A stretch of DNA of 64,000 nt from an uncultured Fodinibius sp. (GCA_913056455.1 CAJXMJ010000001.1:1-64000); one strand, 5' to 3'; positions 40,932 to 51,404 are shown, counted from the stretch's first letter. Notes: generated by a model not told the origin, from the letters alone. Numbers and translations are program-made.

Positions 40932-42738
40932 TATATTATTCAACAAAAATAATACGGTGGTAAAGGGGCTGTTGATCCTGTTTTTAATTGTTGGGCTTTG
41001 TGGTTGTGGTCCTACTACCTCAACGGTGAAAAAGGCTCCCTCAAGCATAGTTAAAGTTCGGGGACAGCACCAAGTGGCTCCAGAGGTAATGGTGGCTACC
41101 TCACATCAGTTGGCGACGGATGCCGGCATTAAAATGCTTGAAAATGGCGGAAATGCAGTAGATGCCACCGTGGCTTCGGCATTTGTTCTTGGAGTGGTAG
41201 AGCCAATGATGGCGGGTATAGGTGGTGGCGGATCCATGACCGTATGGGAAAAAGCTACAGAAGAAGCAAAGCATTTTGAATTTTATGCAAGCGCAGGAGC
41301 TGATTCTGGGAAAGCCGGACCGGCAACGCCTGATTCTCTATTGACACCCGAACAAGAAGTAGCAGTGCCCGGTACGGTTGCTGGGCTTCTGACTGCACAT
41401 AAGCAATACGGTGAATTGCCACGATCCGAGGTTTTAAAACCTGCCATAGAAACTGCTAAAAATGGTTTTATTGTCCATCCACTGTTGGCTAGAACTATTT
41501 TGGAAGAAAAAGATAAGTTACATATTGATTCAGCTGCTGCTAATCTATTTTATCCGGGAGGTGAACCCCTTAGGGCCGGCGAAAAGTTAGTACAACCGGA
41601 ATTAGCATCTACGTTGGAAAAGATTGCGAATAAAGGACAAGAGGGGTTTTATCAAGGTATCATAGCGGAGCGTCTAGTTGATAGACTTGAAAAAGGAGAT
41701 AGTCCTATGACCTTGAATGATTTAAAAAGTTATAAACCCCGTACAAGAAGTCCTTTGCTGGGTGATTTTAAAGGATATACCATATTAGCGCCCCCTCCAC
41801 CCATGGCGGGAATGGAAGTGATTGAAACATTAAATTTACTGGAAAAATACGATTTGTCTTCCATGGGGCTTCCTGCAGAAAACCCTCGCGCGTTGAGTTT
41901 ACTGACTGATGCCATTCGGACTTCCCGAGCTGATCGATATAAATGGAACGGGGATCCCCGGGGTGTGGGAGTACCTGCTGCGGCTATTGCCAGTGATGAC
42001 TACGCAGAAGAAAGGCGTCGTTGGGTTGGGGGGGCAGTACCTGATTCATTACCAGCTGGTAACCCCTGGCAGATGGTTAGCTCGGGAAAACAGGTTACTA
42101 TCAATAATATTACGGGCTATCCCTTTACGTCATTCGAAGCGCCTGAAACAAATTCTGAGCAAATGGACACCAGCAGGGATGAATCATTAGATAACCAGAC
42201 CACCCATTTATCTATTGTTGATGGGGAAGGTAATGCCGTAACATTAACATTTACCATGGGCCAATATTTTGGTTCGGGAGTGTTTAGTAAAGGGACTTTT
42301 TACAATACCGCAGCCAGAAATTTTGATGATTCACCAGCAAATAAATGGGGCCCTTATCGGACACCTCGTTCTTCAACAGCGCCCACCATGGTGCTAGAAG
42401 ATTCAAGGGTTCGGCTGGTAGTCGGATCGCCGGGTTCGGGCCGAATTCCCCCAGCTATTGACCAGATGATCTTGTATACCTTGGAGTATGGCATTGATCC
42501 TCTGGAAGCTATTTACATGCCACGTATTTATCCTTTTACAAATTCCAATACGGTCAGGGTCGAAGATGGGTTTCCCACAGCTCCTTTAAAACGGTTGTCA
42601 GACAGAGGATATGAATTAGAGGTTCTAGCTCCTTATGATCTCTATTTTGGGGGAGTGCATATGGTCTATGTTACTGAAGATGGGCAGTTAATCGGGGTAG
42701 CCGATCCGCGTCGAAATGGTACTGTATCAGGATATTAG
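40921..42738 (+). CDS. Gamma-glutamyltransferase 1, lipoprotein
   Basis: This 605-residue member of the gamma-glutamyltransferase family has a lipoprotein signal (LIVGLCGC, Cys at about residue 30), the GGNAVDATVASAFVLGVVEP motif, and the autoprocessing site QTTHLSIVDGEGNAV with the nucleophile Thr after Gln. The second-subunit motif GSPGSGRIP is present. It should cleave gamma-glutamyl bonds in peptides such as glutathione, or transfer the group. It is anchored outside the cytoplasm and overlaps the upstream exoprotein gene. Confidence 0.92.
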   Translation: MVNNILFNKNNTVVKGLLILFLIVGLCGCGPTTSTVKKAPSSIVKVRGQHQVAPEVMVATSHQLATDAGIKMLENGGNAVDATVASAFVLGVVEPMMAGIGGGGSMTVWEKATEEAKHFEFYASAGADSGKAGPATPDSLLTPEQEVAVPGTVAGLLTAHKQYGELPRSEVLKPAIETAKNGFIVHPLLARTILEEKDKLHIDSAAANLFYPGGEPLRAGEKLVQPELASTLEKIANKGQEGFYQGIIAERLVDRLEKGDSPMTLNDLKSYKPRTRSPLLGDFKGYTILAPPPPMAGMEVIETLNLLEKYDLSSMGLPAENPRALSLLTDAIRTSRADRYKWNGDPRGVGVPAAAIASDDYAEERRRWVGGAVPDSLPAGNPWQMVSSGKQVTINNITGYPFTSFEAPETNSEQMDTSRDESLDNQTTHLSIVDGEGNAVTLTFTMGQYFGSGVFSKGTFYNTAARNFDDSPANKWGPYRTPRSSTAPTMVLEDSRVRLVVGSPGSGRIPPAIDQMILYTLEYGIDPLEAIYMPRIYPFTNSNTVRVEDGFPTAPLKRLSDRGYELEVLAPYDLYFGGVHMVYVTEDGQLIGVADPRRNGTVSGY

Positions 42739-42825
42739 AAAGAATTATAACAGGAGAACTTATAAGGGTATTCCCTTCAAAGAACATTAAATTATTTTCA
42801 ATAAGATTAAACAACAGTTATACAA

Positions 42826-43821
42826 ATGATTAGAATAGTTCAATTAGGTTTAGGTCCATTGGGACAAAAAGTGGCAAGTTATGCCCTTCAAAGAGAAGGA
42901 GTAAAGATTGTTGGTGCCGTTGATCTTGATACGGAAAAAATTGGAAGGGATGTAGGAGAACTTTGTAGCGGGAAGCCTAACGGAATTAAAATAAGTAAAA
43001 CTCTTACCGAAGCCTTGGAAGACGAAAAGGCTGATGTAGCTGTGGTAACAACCGTATCATCTCTAGAAAAGGTTGAACCACAGGTCAAAGAACTTGTGGA
43101 AGCACACCTACCCATAGTTTCTACTTGCGAAGAGCTTTCTTTCCCGTGGAAAACCCAGCCAAAAATTGCGAAAAGAATTGACGAAGTTTGTAAAAGTAAC
43201 GGGGTGGCCTGCGTTGGAACAGGAGTAAATCCGGGTTTCTTGATGGATTACCTGCCCTCTGTACTGAGTTCTGTTTGCCAAGATGTACAAACAGTGCATG
43301 TTTCACGCGTACAGGATGCATCGGTAAGGCGCATTCCTTTTCAGCAGAAAATTGGGGCCGGTCTTACTGAAGAAGGCTTTAAAGAAAAGGCGAATAATGG
43401 AACATTGCGCCATGTAGGGTTAACCGAATCAATACACCTCATAGCACATGCCCTGAACTGGGAGTTGGATCAGGTGGAAGAGACCTTAGAACCCGTGAGG
43501 GCTTCAAAAAAGATCACTTCTGGATATACTGATATTGACAAAGAGAACCCTCGGGGTGTTGAGCAGATTGGAAAAGGATTTATTGACGGTGATGAAAAGA
43601 TAACCCTGCACTTCAGAGCTGCAGTAGGGGAGGAAGAATCCTACGATGAAATTGAAATTGAGGGTACTCCTTCCTTTTCCTCTAGAATTTCCGGTGGTAT
43701 TAATGGAGATATTGCTACTAGTGCCATCACAGTAAATACGGTGGCTGCAATTTTAAAGGCAGAACCGGGCCTCAGGACAATGTTGGATATACCAGTACCA
43801 GCCTGTTTTTCAACTGCATAG
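42826..43821 (+). CDS. 2,4-diaminopentanoate dehydrogenase-like (DapB-type) oxidoreductase
   Basis: This 331-residue cytoplasmic protein has an N-terminal NAD(P)-binding Rossmann motif (LGLGPLGQKVASYAL) and a C-terminal half like the 2,4-diaminopentanoate dehydrogenase / dihydrodipicolinate reductase-like group (VGTGVNPGFLMDYLP, QKIGAGLT). The substrate is unknown; an amine or diamino acid is likely by family. Lying between two gamma-glutamyltransferases, it probably acts on an amino acid released from the peptide substrate. Confidence 0.8.
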   Translation: MIRIVQLGLGPLGQKVASYALQREGVKIVGAVDLDTEKIGRDVGELCSGKPNGIKISKTLTEALEDEKADVAVVTTVSSLEKVEPQVKELVEAHLPIVSTCEELSFPWKTQPKIAKRIDEVCKSNGVACVGTGVNPGFLMDYLPSVLSSVCQDVQTVHVSRVQDASVRRIPFQQKIGAGLTEEGFKEKANNGTLRHVGLTESIHLIAHALNWELDQVEETLEPVRASKKITSGYTDIDKENPRGVEQIGKGFIDGDEKITLHFRAAVGEEESYDEIEIEGTPSFSSRISGGINGDIATSAITVNTVAAILKAEPGLRTMLDIPVPACFSTA

Positions 43822-43919
43822 GTTAGTTTTCTTTTGAGTGGCTAAAATTTGAAATGAACTATGCGGACGTTCTACACTTGGCAGGATGATCATTAGAGTA
43901 TCAAATAGATTAGAATACA

Positions 43920-45713
43920 ATGCGATATAAAAGTCATAAGGGATTTCATCGAAAAGCAGTTGGAAGCTTTATTTTAATGCTCATCATTTTATTTGTTGGA
44001 TGTACCCAGCAAGATGGTGCCAAAGTAGCTGACAATGCGTCGGATAGAGGCAAGCGACTTGTCGGTAAAGAGGCTATGGTAAGTTCTGCTCATCCCTTAG
44101 CCAGCGAAGCCGGATTAAGAATGTTAGAGCAGGGAGGAAATGCAGTAGATGCTGCAGTTGCAACTGCTTTTGCCCTAAACGTAGTTGAGCCCAATATGTC
44201 AGGTATTGGCGGTGGTGGCAGTATGTTGGTATGGAATCAAAAAAACAAAGAAGCAGACTATGTAGATTTTTATACCGCTAAAAGAGCCGAATCTTATAAG
44301 GACGTAAACTATGAACAGTATGAGGAAGATGATTTTAACTTGTTATCAACTGGTATTCCAGGAACGGTAGATGGATTGCTCCAGGCATTAGAGCGGCATG
44401 GTACCATGAGTCGTGAACAGGTTATGCAACCCGCCATTCAATATGCCACCGAGGGGTTTCCTGTTTATATGACACTGGCACAGTTTATAAGGGATGAAGA
44501 AGAAAAATTAACTCGCTATGAAGGAGCCAAGAAGACCTTCTATCCGGATGGAGAGCCACTGGATGTTGGCGAAATTCTTAAACAACCAGAATTGGCTAGT
44601 ACATTACAAGTCATTTCAGAAAATGGAGCCTCTGCTTTTTATGAAGGTGAAAATGCTCAGGATATTATTAAGGTACTTAATGAAGCAGGAAATCCCGCTA
44701 CAGTAGAAGATCTTGCTAGTTATGAACCGCAATGGGATAAAGCACCTCTTGATGGTGATTATAAAGGCAATCAAATAATTTCCGCTCCTCTTCCACAGAC
44801 CGGAATGTATATCATTCAAGCACTGAGCTTACTGGAGCCTTTTAACTTGAGAGATATTGGATTGCCTACTGAGTCTGCCGAGGCATTTGATGTTGTAACT
44901 TCTACAATGCGATTAAGCAATGCTGACAGAAGAGAATATGTTTCAGATCCCAATTGGGAAGACATTCCTGTTGAGGCATTAATCTCCGATGCTTATATCT
45001 CCGCCCGGCGCGATTCGTTAGGAATAGGAGCTGCGGCAGAAAAAGTTAGTTTTGGAAAACCGTCTCAAAGTGTTTCGCATAACAGTATTGGTTCTATTAC
45101 AGGTGAAATGGCATTGGCATCTGTAACTGATGGAAATAAACTATCTTCATCAGAAAAAGCGGGAGGAGAGACGACGCATATCTCTGTTATAGATCCTGAA
45201 GGGAATGCTGTTTCATTATCGACGACGCTGAGTCATGTATTTGGTTCCGGAGCCTGGGTAAATGGCTTTATTTTGAATAATTCCGGATTTGACTTTTCGT
45301 ATTTGGAAGATGAGGAGGACTGGGAGTCAAGCCATCCTTACAGAATTCGAGCCTCTACTATTTCTCCAACCATTATTCTAGATGAGAATAACGAAGTTCG
45401 TTTAGTCATAGGTGCGCCGGGCGGCGGACGTATACCAACCGCTATTTTGCAAAATACGTTGTATATCCTTGAATATGGCTTAGACCCTTATGATGCTGTA
45501 TTAATGCCCAGGATATTTCCTGATTATGATGGGCCTGAAGTAGAAATAGAAAAAGGATTTGAACCAAGTGTACTTGAAGAGGCTCACAATATGGGATATG
45601 ATGTTCAGGCTCTTTCCAAAGGATATGCCCGCATGTATTTAGTAATGCAGAAAGATGGTAAAATTATTGGGGTTGCCGATCCCAGACATGACGGTGAAGT
45701 GCGCGGATACTAA
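43920..45713 (+). CDS. Gamma-glutamyltransferase 2, lipoprotein
   Basis: This 597-residue paralogue of the 40921 gene has a lipoprotein signal (ILFVGC, Cys at about residue 28), GGNAVDAAVATAFALNVVEP, the processing site ETTHISVIDPEGNAVSL and GAPGGGRIP. Both copies carry the same layout, but the cleavage-site neighbours differ (QTT versus ETT), so they probably have different substrate preferences. Two secreted GGTs in one locus point to a gamma-linked peptide. Confidence 0.92.
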   Translation: MRYKSHKGFHRKAVGSFILMLIILFVGCTQQDGAKVADNASDRGKRLVGKEAMVSSAHPLASEAGLRMLEQGGNAVDAAVATAFALNVVEPNMSGIGGGGSMLVWNQKNKEADYVDFYTAKRAESYKDVNYEQYEEDDFNLLSTGIPGTVDGLLQALERHGTMSREQVMQPAIQYATEGFPVYMTLAQFIRDEEEKLTRYEGAKKTFYPDGEPLDVGEILKQPELASTLQVISENGASAFYEGENAQDIIKVLNEAGNPATVEDLASYEPQWDKAPLDGDYKGNQIISAPLPQTGMYIIQALSLLEPFNLRDIGLPTESAEAFDVVTSTMRLSNADRREYVSDPNWEDIPVEALISDAYISARRDSLGIGAAAEKVSFGKPSQSVSHNSIGSITGEMALASVTDGNKLSSSEKAGGETTHISVIDPEGNAVSLSTTLSHVFGSGAWVNGFILNNSGFDFSYLEDEEDWESSHPYRIRASTISPTIILDENNEVRLVIGAPGGGRIPTAILQNTLYILEYGLDPYDAVLMPRIFPDYDGPEVEIEKGFEPSVLEEAHNMGYDVQALSKGYARMYLVMQKDGKIIGVADPRHDGEVRGY

Positions 45714-45756
45714 TTATTAAGAATCTATTTACAGTTAACTATTTAACAAAATTGCT

Positions 45757-48417
45757 ATGTCAAACAGTTTGAAAAAGAAAGGCTTGAGATGGATGTTGGC
45801 CTTGGTACTTTTTGGATTTTTATCTGCCAGTCTCAAGGCGCAGGAAGTCCCCAAGCCCGCGGATGTTTTTGGTTTTGAACCGGGAGCTAACTATGAGCTC
45901 ATAGATAACAATCAGCTGGAGGAATACTACCGCCTTCTTGCCGATGCCAGTGATCGGGTTATACTAAAAGAAATTGGTGAGACCTATCGCGGTAATGATT
46001 TATTACTCCTCATTATTTCAAGTAAAGAGAATCTGAATAACCTGGATAAGTATAAAGATATCAGTAAGAAACTGGCTAAGGCTAAGGATGTTTCAGATAA
46101 GGAAGCGAAACAACTTTCCCGAGAAGGAAAAGCTATGGTCTGGATCGACAGTGGACTGCACTCGACTGAATTAGCACACAGTCAGCATAATCCGGTCTTT
46201 GTGTATAAGATGGCAACTGGAAAATCCCCTGAGATACAGAAAATGCGGGATGAGGTTATTCTCCTGAATATGCCCATGATGAATCCGGATGGCCATGAAA
46301 TTGTGGTAGATTGGTATCGCCAGCAAAAAGACACCGAGTTCGCCCTGACAAATCCACCGGAGGTATATCATGAATATGTGGGTCATGATAATAACCGTGA
46401 TTGGTATATGATGTTGCAGAAAGAGAGTCAGGCTGTGTCCAAAATGCTTTATGAAGAATGGTTCCCACAAATTGTTGTGAATCACCACCAGATGGGAGAA
46501 ATGCCTCCTCGAATGTTTATCCCTCCTTTTGCCAATCCCATAAATCCTAATATTCCGGCCATGGCGGTTCGTGGCACGAACCTCGTGGGTGAGCACATGG
46601 CGAATCGTTTTGCAGGGGAAGGAAAATCAGGCGTAATACAGGGAATCACCTTTAATATGTGGTGGAACGGGGGAATGAGAACTGTTCCCTACTTTCACAA
46701 CATGGTTGGTATTCTTACAGAATCAACGCATCGGTCACCGGTACCTCAAGAATGGACGGAGGACGATATCCCTGAAAAGCTGGTGCGCGGGGGGGATGAG
46801 ATACCAATGGATGAGTCCAGTATTTTCTATCCCGATCCATGGGAAGGGGGGACTGCTACTATGAAGCAGATGGTGGACTATCATCTTACCGCATCGATGG
46901 GGGTAATGGATATTGCTGTTAAGCGAAAACAGGAATGGTTGTATAATATGTATCAAATGGGTCGTGATGCCATTGAGAAAGGGAATGAGAGTGATCCCTT
47001 CGCCTATTTAATTTCTCCGGATCAATGGGACCCGGCTGAGTCTGTAAACCTATTAAAAGCCCTGAAAAAAGGGGGGATCGAAATCCATCGGGCAACCAGT
47101 GATTTTGAGTATAACGGGGAAAACTATCCTAAAAATAGCTATGTAGTGTATAGCTCCCAGGCTTTTCGACCGTATTTAAAGGATCTTATGGAGCCCCAGT
47201 TTTATCCTGATCGAAGATTATATCCTGATGGACCTCCCGAGCCACCCTACGATATGGCCGGTTGGACGCTGCCTATCCAAATGGGAGTAAATGTCGCAAA
47301 AATTGAAGATCATGTTGACATAGATACAAAAGCAGTAGAGAAGCTTACTCCTTTCAAGGGAAATGTGTATAATAGAAATAGTGCAGGTTATCTTATTCCC
47401 GCCAATTCAAACATGGGTATGGTAGCGGTCAATAATCTGTTGAAAGAAGGACATCAGATAGATCGGTTAACGGAAGATGTTTCTCTTGATGGCCGCATCT
47501 TTGAGCCCGGAGCTTTTTATGTGGGAAACAGTAATTATGTGCAAGAGTTACTGGGTGATGCATCCCGTAAATATGGCATTGATATCTTTGGGGTGGATGG
47601 TAAGCCTGATGTCCAAAGTATGAAGATCAAGCAGCCGAAAATCGGAATTTATCAATCCTGGACCGGTTCGATTGATGAGGGATGGACCCGATGGATCTTT
47701 GATAATTACGGATTTGAATATGATCGGTTGAAAGACAATGAAGTACGGACAGGAGAATTAGAGACTTATGACGTAATAATTCTTCCTTCCATGTCAGCTT
47801 CTCGATTGCTAAACGGACATGAACAGGGTACGATGCCCGAGCAATATGTGGGTGGCCTTGGCGTAGAGGGTGCTTATCATCTTAAGAAATTTGTAGAATC
47901 TGGCGGTACTATCATTGGATGGGAAGGAGCCACGGATTTCTTGATGAACCAATTTGGTTTACCGGTGGAGGATGCCCTTGAAGGCATAAGTGAGGAAGAT
48001 TTCTTTATTCCAGGCTCACTGGTAAAGTTAAGAACGGATAACAGCAACCCTCAGGCATTGGGAATCGAAGAAGATCATGCCGGGTTTTTCTTGCGCCAAA
48101 GTAAAGCGTTTTCGGTCGTAGAGCCGGCAGAGGTTGAAGATAAAAAAGCCGAAGGTCCGCCGGTTGAAGTTTTTTCATGGTATGGTGATGAAGATATTCT
48201 GTTAAGCGGTTGGGCGCTGGGGGAAGAAGAGCACCTTGCCGGCAAGCCAGCTGCGGTACGTATTGCCCTTGGTGAGGGGGAAGTTGTGCTGGTTGGTTTT
48301 CGTCCACAGTTGCGTGCCCAGCCACGAGCAACCTTTAAGTTTCTGTTTAACCCCATACTAAATTCAGCATCCGAAGATCTTTCCGGAGTGTCCGAATGGA
48401 CAAAAGAAGGCCAATAG
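45757..48417 (+). CDS. Secreted M14-family zinc carboxypeptidase
   Basis: This 886-residue enzyme has a signal peptide (about residues 1-30, ending LKAQ), a peptidase M14 domain with zinc ligands in DSGLHSTELAHS (HxxE) and NHHQMG (the later His), and large C-terminal extensions with a glutamine-amidotransferase-like/Rossmann appearance (VILPSMSASRLLNG, GGTIIGWEGA). M14 includes carboxypeptidases and gamma-D-glutamyl-diaminopimelate peptidases; which of these is unclear. It is the last gene of the peptide locus and a terminator follows. Confidence 0.88.
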   Translation: MSNSLKKKGLRWMLALVLFGFLSASLKAQEVPKPADVFGFEPGANYELIDNNQLEEYYRLLADASDRVILKEIGETYRGNDLLLLIISSKENLNNLDKYKDISKKLAKAKDVSDKEAKQLSREGKAMVWIDSGLHSTELAHSQHNPVFVYKMATGKSPEIQKMRDEVILLNMPMMNPDGHEIVVDWYRQQKDTEFALTNPPEVYHEYVGHDNNRDWYMMLQKESQAVSKMLYEEWFPQIVVNHHQMGEMPPRMFIPPFANPINPNIPAMAVRGTNLVGEHMANRFAGEGKSGVIQGITFNMWWNGGMRTVPYFHNMVGILTESTHRSPVPQEWTEDDIPEKLVRGGDEIPMDESSIFYPDPWEGGTATMKQMVDYHLTASMGVMDIAVKRKQEWLYNMYQMGRDAIEKGNESDPFAYLISPDQWDPAESVNLLKALKKGGIEIHRATSDFEYNGENYPKNSYVVYSSQAFRPYLKDLMEPQFYPDRRLYPDGPPEPPYDMAGWTLPIQMGVNVAKIEDHVDIDTKAVEKLTPFKGNVYNRNSAGYLIPANSNMGMVAVNNLLKEGHQIDRLTEDVSLDGRIFEPGAFYVGNSNYVQELLGDASRKYGIDIFGVDGKPDVQSMKIKQPKIGIYQSWTGSIDEGWTRWIFDNYGFEYDRLKDNEVRTGELETYDVIILPSMSASRLLNGHEQGTMPEQYVGGLGVEGAYHLKKFVESGGTIIGWEGATDFLMNQFGLPVEDALEGISEEDFFIPGSLVKLRTDNSNPQALGIEEDHAGFFLRQSKAFSVVEPAEVEDKKAEGPPVEVFSWYGDEDILLSGWALGEEEHLAGKPAAVRIALGEGEVVLVGFRPQLRAQPRATFKFLFNPILNSASEDLSGVSEWTKEGQ

Positions 48418-48439
48418 CCTTGATTGGTATATACTTGGA

Positions 48440-48471
48440 GGGGCCGGGCATTTTGTCTGGTCCCTTTTTTA
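48440..48471 (+). terminator. Terminator after the M14 gene
   Basis: GGGGCCGG pairs with CTGGTCCC (two G-U pairs) and is followed by TTTTTTATTT. It separates the peptide locus from the restriction block. A TATGTTTG -7-like box (48480-48487) follows, with TTTG 24 bases upstream; it may be a weak hsdM promoter. Confidence 0.7.
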
Positions 48472-48599
48472 TTTGAAATTATGTTTGTTCACCAATACAG
48501 AAAGCACCTCATCCCGTTTGCTTTATCGTCTCTCTTTTTCGTATATAACAATTCTTTAATTATCCATTCAGAATTAACCAAGAGACGAACACATACCTC

Positions 48600-50192
48600 A
48601 TGTCTGACAGCCTCAAAAAAATGGAAAAACGGCTTTGGCAAGCAGCCGATAACCTGCGTGCCAACTCTACGCTCAGCTCATTTGAATACTCCACGCCCGT
48701 GCTGGGACTCATCTTTCTGCGCTACGCCTGGCATCGCTTTAAGCCGCTGCACGAAAAGATGGAAAAAGAGACCAGCAGCCGAGTGACCTTCGGCCCCGAG
48801 CACTACAAGGCCGAAGGGGTGCTCTACCTGCCCGAAGAGTCGCGCTACGATTACTTGCTTACGTTGCCCGAAAGCGAAGATATCGGACAGAAAGTAAACG
48901 AGGCGATGGAAGCCATCGAACGGGAAAATCCCGAGCTGGCCGACGTGCTGCCCAAGGAGTACAAGCGATTTGACGATCCCGTGCTGAAAGACCTGCTTAA
49001 GAATTTCTCCAATGTGGGCACCGATGTGGAAGGCGACGTATTTGGACAGATTTATGAGTACTTCCTCGGGCAGTTTGCCATGAACGAGGGACAGAAGGGC
49101 GGCGAATTCTTTACACCTACCTCCATTGTAAAACTGATTGTGGAAGTATTAGAGCCCTATGGAGGCAAAATCTTAGATCCAGCCTGTGGATCAGGCGGTA
49201 TGTTTGTACAGTCAGAGAAATTTCGCCAGCGTCACCGCGATCAAGCCCAGCAGAACCTCTCCATCTACGGACAGGAGAACAAGGAAAATACTGTCCGCCT
49301 GTGTAAGATGAACTTGGCGGTACACGGACTGGAAGGCGATATTAAAGCCGGTAATACCTATTACGAGAATCTGCACGACTGCGTGGGACGCTTTGACTAC
49401 GTGATGGCCAATCCGCCCTTTAACGTGAGCGGGGTGGATAAGGATACGATCGAGGGTGACCCGCGCTACCCATTTGGCATCCCCAGCACTGATAATGCTA
49501 ACTACCTGTGGATGCAGGAATTTTACAGCGCCCTGAATGACCGTGGACGTGCCGGTTTTGTGATGGCCAACTCCGCCGCCGATGCTCGCCATAGCGAGCA
49601 GGAGGTCCGCAAGCAGATGATTGAGGAGGGCGTGGTGGATGTGATTATCTCCATCGGCTCTAACTTCTTTTATACGGTGAGCCTGCCCTGCACGCTCTGG
49701 TTCTTTGACAAGGGCAAGCAAGGCACCGACCGCGAAAACAAAGTGCTGTTTATTGACGCCCGCAACATCTACCGGCAGATCGACCGAGCCCAGCGTGACT
49801 TTACGCCTGACCAGATTGAATTTATTTCCAGTATCGTCCGCCGGTACCGCCAGGAAGAGAAAGTGCTTTTTGAGGTAGCCGCCGAGCCGGATGTGGAATA
49901 TGAGACCAACGGAAGCAGTGTGACCCAGCCGGATAATATGGATGAGCTATTCCCCAATGGAGAATACAAGGACATTCCTGGCCTTTGCAAAGTGGCTACA
50001 GTTGAAGAGATTGAAGAGCAGGGCTGGAGCCTGAATCCGGGCCGGTACGTAGGGGTGGCCGAGCGGGAAGAGGATGATGTAGATTTCCAAGTTCGACTAA
50101 ATCAATTATACGAAGAGTTGGAAATGTTGAATGCTGAGGCTTCAGATCTTGAGAATGAAATAAATAAAAATATTCAATCTATTCTTGATTAG
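48600..50192 (+). CDS. hsdM: Type I restriction-modification methyltransferase subunit HsdM
   Basis: This 530-residue N6-adenine methyltransferase has an N-terminal HsdM helical domain, the SAM-binding motif [12 protein letters not shown] (about residues 195-206) and the catalytic NPPF motif (ANPPFNVSG). It methylates the site chosen by HsdS. Its stop is immediately followed by the hsdS start. The codon choice is much richer in G and C than that of the SIR2/HerA genes downstream. Confidence 0.96.
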   Translation: MSDSLKKMEKRLWQAADNLRANSTLSSFEYSTPVLGLIFLRYAWHRFKPLHEKMEKETSSRVTFGPEHYKAEGVLYLPEESRYDYLLTLPESEDIGQKVNEAMEAIERENPELADVLPKEYKRFDDPVLKDLLKNFSNVGTDVEGDVFGQIYEYFLGQFAMNEGQKGGEFFTPTSIVKLIVEVLEPYGGKILDPACGSGGMFVQSEKFRQRHRDQAQQNLSIYGQENKENTVRLCKMNLAVHGLEGDIKAGNTYYENLHDCVGRFDYVMANPPFNVSGVDKDTIEGDPRYPFGIPSTDNANYLWMQEFYSALNDRGRAGFVMANSAADARHSEQEVRKQMIEEGVVDVIISIGSNFFYTVSLPCTLWFFDKGKQGTDRENKVLFIDARNIYRQIDRAQRDFTPDQIEFISSIVRRYRQEEKVLFEVAAEPDVEYETNGSSVTQPDNMDELFPNGEYKDIPGLCKVATVEEIEEQGWSLNPGRYVGVAEREEDDVDFQVRLNQLYEELEMLNAEASDLENEINKNIQSILD

Positions 50193-51404
50193 ATGTCTGA
50201 TAAAGTACTACTACAAGATATTTTGGAATTTACACGTGATGGGGAATGGGGAAAAGAAGATCCATTTGAAAATTCAAGACATACAAGAGTTATAAGGGGT
50301 ACTGATTTTGAAGATATTAGAATAGGTAAAGTAAATGAATTACCTCATAGACATGTCGCAGAACGTTTTGTTGAATACAAGGAATTAAAGCCATTTGATG
50401 TTCTCTTAGAAACTGCTGGAGGTTCAAAAAATACACCGACTGGAAGGACTCTTTTATTAAAGCCTTCCTTGTTTGAGAAAGTAGATGTTCCTATAGTCTG
50501 TGCGAGTTTTGCTCGGTTTTTAAGATTTGATGACTCCAAGGTTGAGCCAGAGTATTTATTCTGGCATTTACAGTATTTATATAGAAATGGTGTTTTAAAG
50601 CAATATCATGTCCAACATACTGGAGTTGCACGTTTTCAGTTTACTACCTTTAAAGAGAATGAATATTTAGAACTTCCAGACCGTGAAACCCAGCGGAATA
50701 TAGCTTCCACTCTCTCCTCCTTTGACGACTTGATCGAAAACAACACCCGCCGCATCGAGATCTTGGAAGAGATGGCACGGCGGATCTACCGCGAGTGGTT
50801 TGTGCACTTCCGCTATCCCGGTCACGAGGATGATGAATTGGTGGATTCGGGTACGGAGTTAGGTGAGATTCCCGAGGGGTGGGAAGTCAAGAAGTTGAAG
50901 AATTTTCTAAAGTTTAAAAATGGTAAGTCTCCAGAAACCAAAGAAGGTGTAGAGTATCCTGTTTATGGTTCCAATGGTATTATTGGAAAATGCAATGAGC
51001 CAGGTTGGGAGGATGGTATCATTATAGGTAGAGTTGGTGCTTATTGTGGTTCGGTTGAATATTGTGAAGGTAAATTCTGGGGTTCTGATAATACTATAGT
51101 AGCTACAACAAGAGAAGAGTATGATTTTTCTCTTTTTGCCTACTATAAACTTGAAGATTTGAATTTAAGAAGATATGCAGGTGGCTCAGCTCAACCGTTG
51201 ATGACCCAAACAGTTATAAAAGATATTAAAATAGCTATTCCCCATAGTGATTTACTTGAGCAATTTAGTGAACAGGCTCGGGAGCTATGGAAGTTTAAGC
51301 GGAATCTTGAAAAGAAGAATAAGAAATTAAAAGGAACAAGAGATTTACTATTGCCGAAGCTTATTTCGGGGAAGATTGATGTGGAAGAATTAAATATAAA
51401 TTAA
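50193..51404 (+). CDS. hsdS: Type I restriction specificity subunit HsdS
   Basis: This 403-residue subunit has two target-recognition domains (about residues 1-165 and 230-370) joined by a central helical repeat (NTRRIEILEEMARRIYREWF) and a C-terminal helix (NKKLKGTRDLLLPKLISGKI). It gives the two half-sites of the methylation target. The two recognition domains are AT-rich while the central section (about 50690-50885) is GC-rich, like hsdM, with sharp edges. This suggests domain swapping. A degraded copy of its tail lies at 51823-51903. Confidence 0.93.
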   Translation: MSDKVLLQDILEFTRDGEWGKEDPFENSRHTRVIRGTDFEDIRIGKVNELPHRHVAERFVEYKELKPFDVLLETAGGSKNTPTGRTLLLKPSLFEKVDVPIVCASFARFLRFDDSKVEPEYLFWHLQYLYRNGVLKQYHVQHTGVARFQFTTFKENEYLELPDRETQRNIASTLSSFDDLIENNTRRIEILEEMARRIYREWFVHFRYPGHEDDELVDSGTELGEIPEGWEVKKLKNFLKFKNGKSPETKEGVEYPVYGSNGIIGKCNEPGWEDGIIIGRVGAYCGSVEYCEGKFWGSDNTIVATTREEYDFSLFAYYKLEDLNLRRYAGGSAQPLMTQTVIKDIKIAIPHSDLLEQFSEQARELWKFKRNLEKKNKKLKGTRDLLLPKLISGKIDVEELNIN

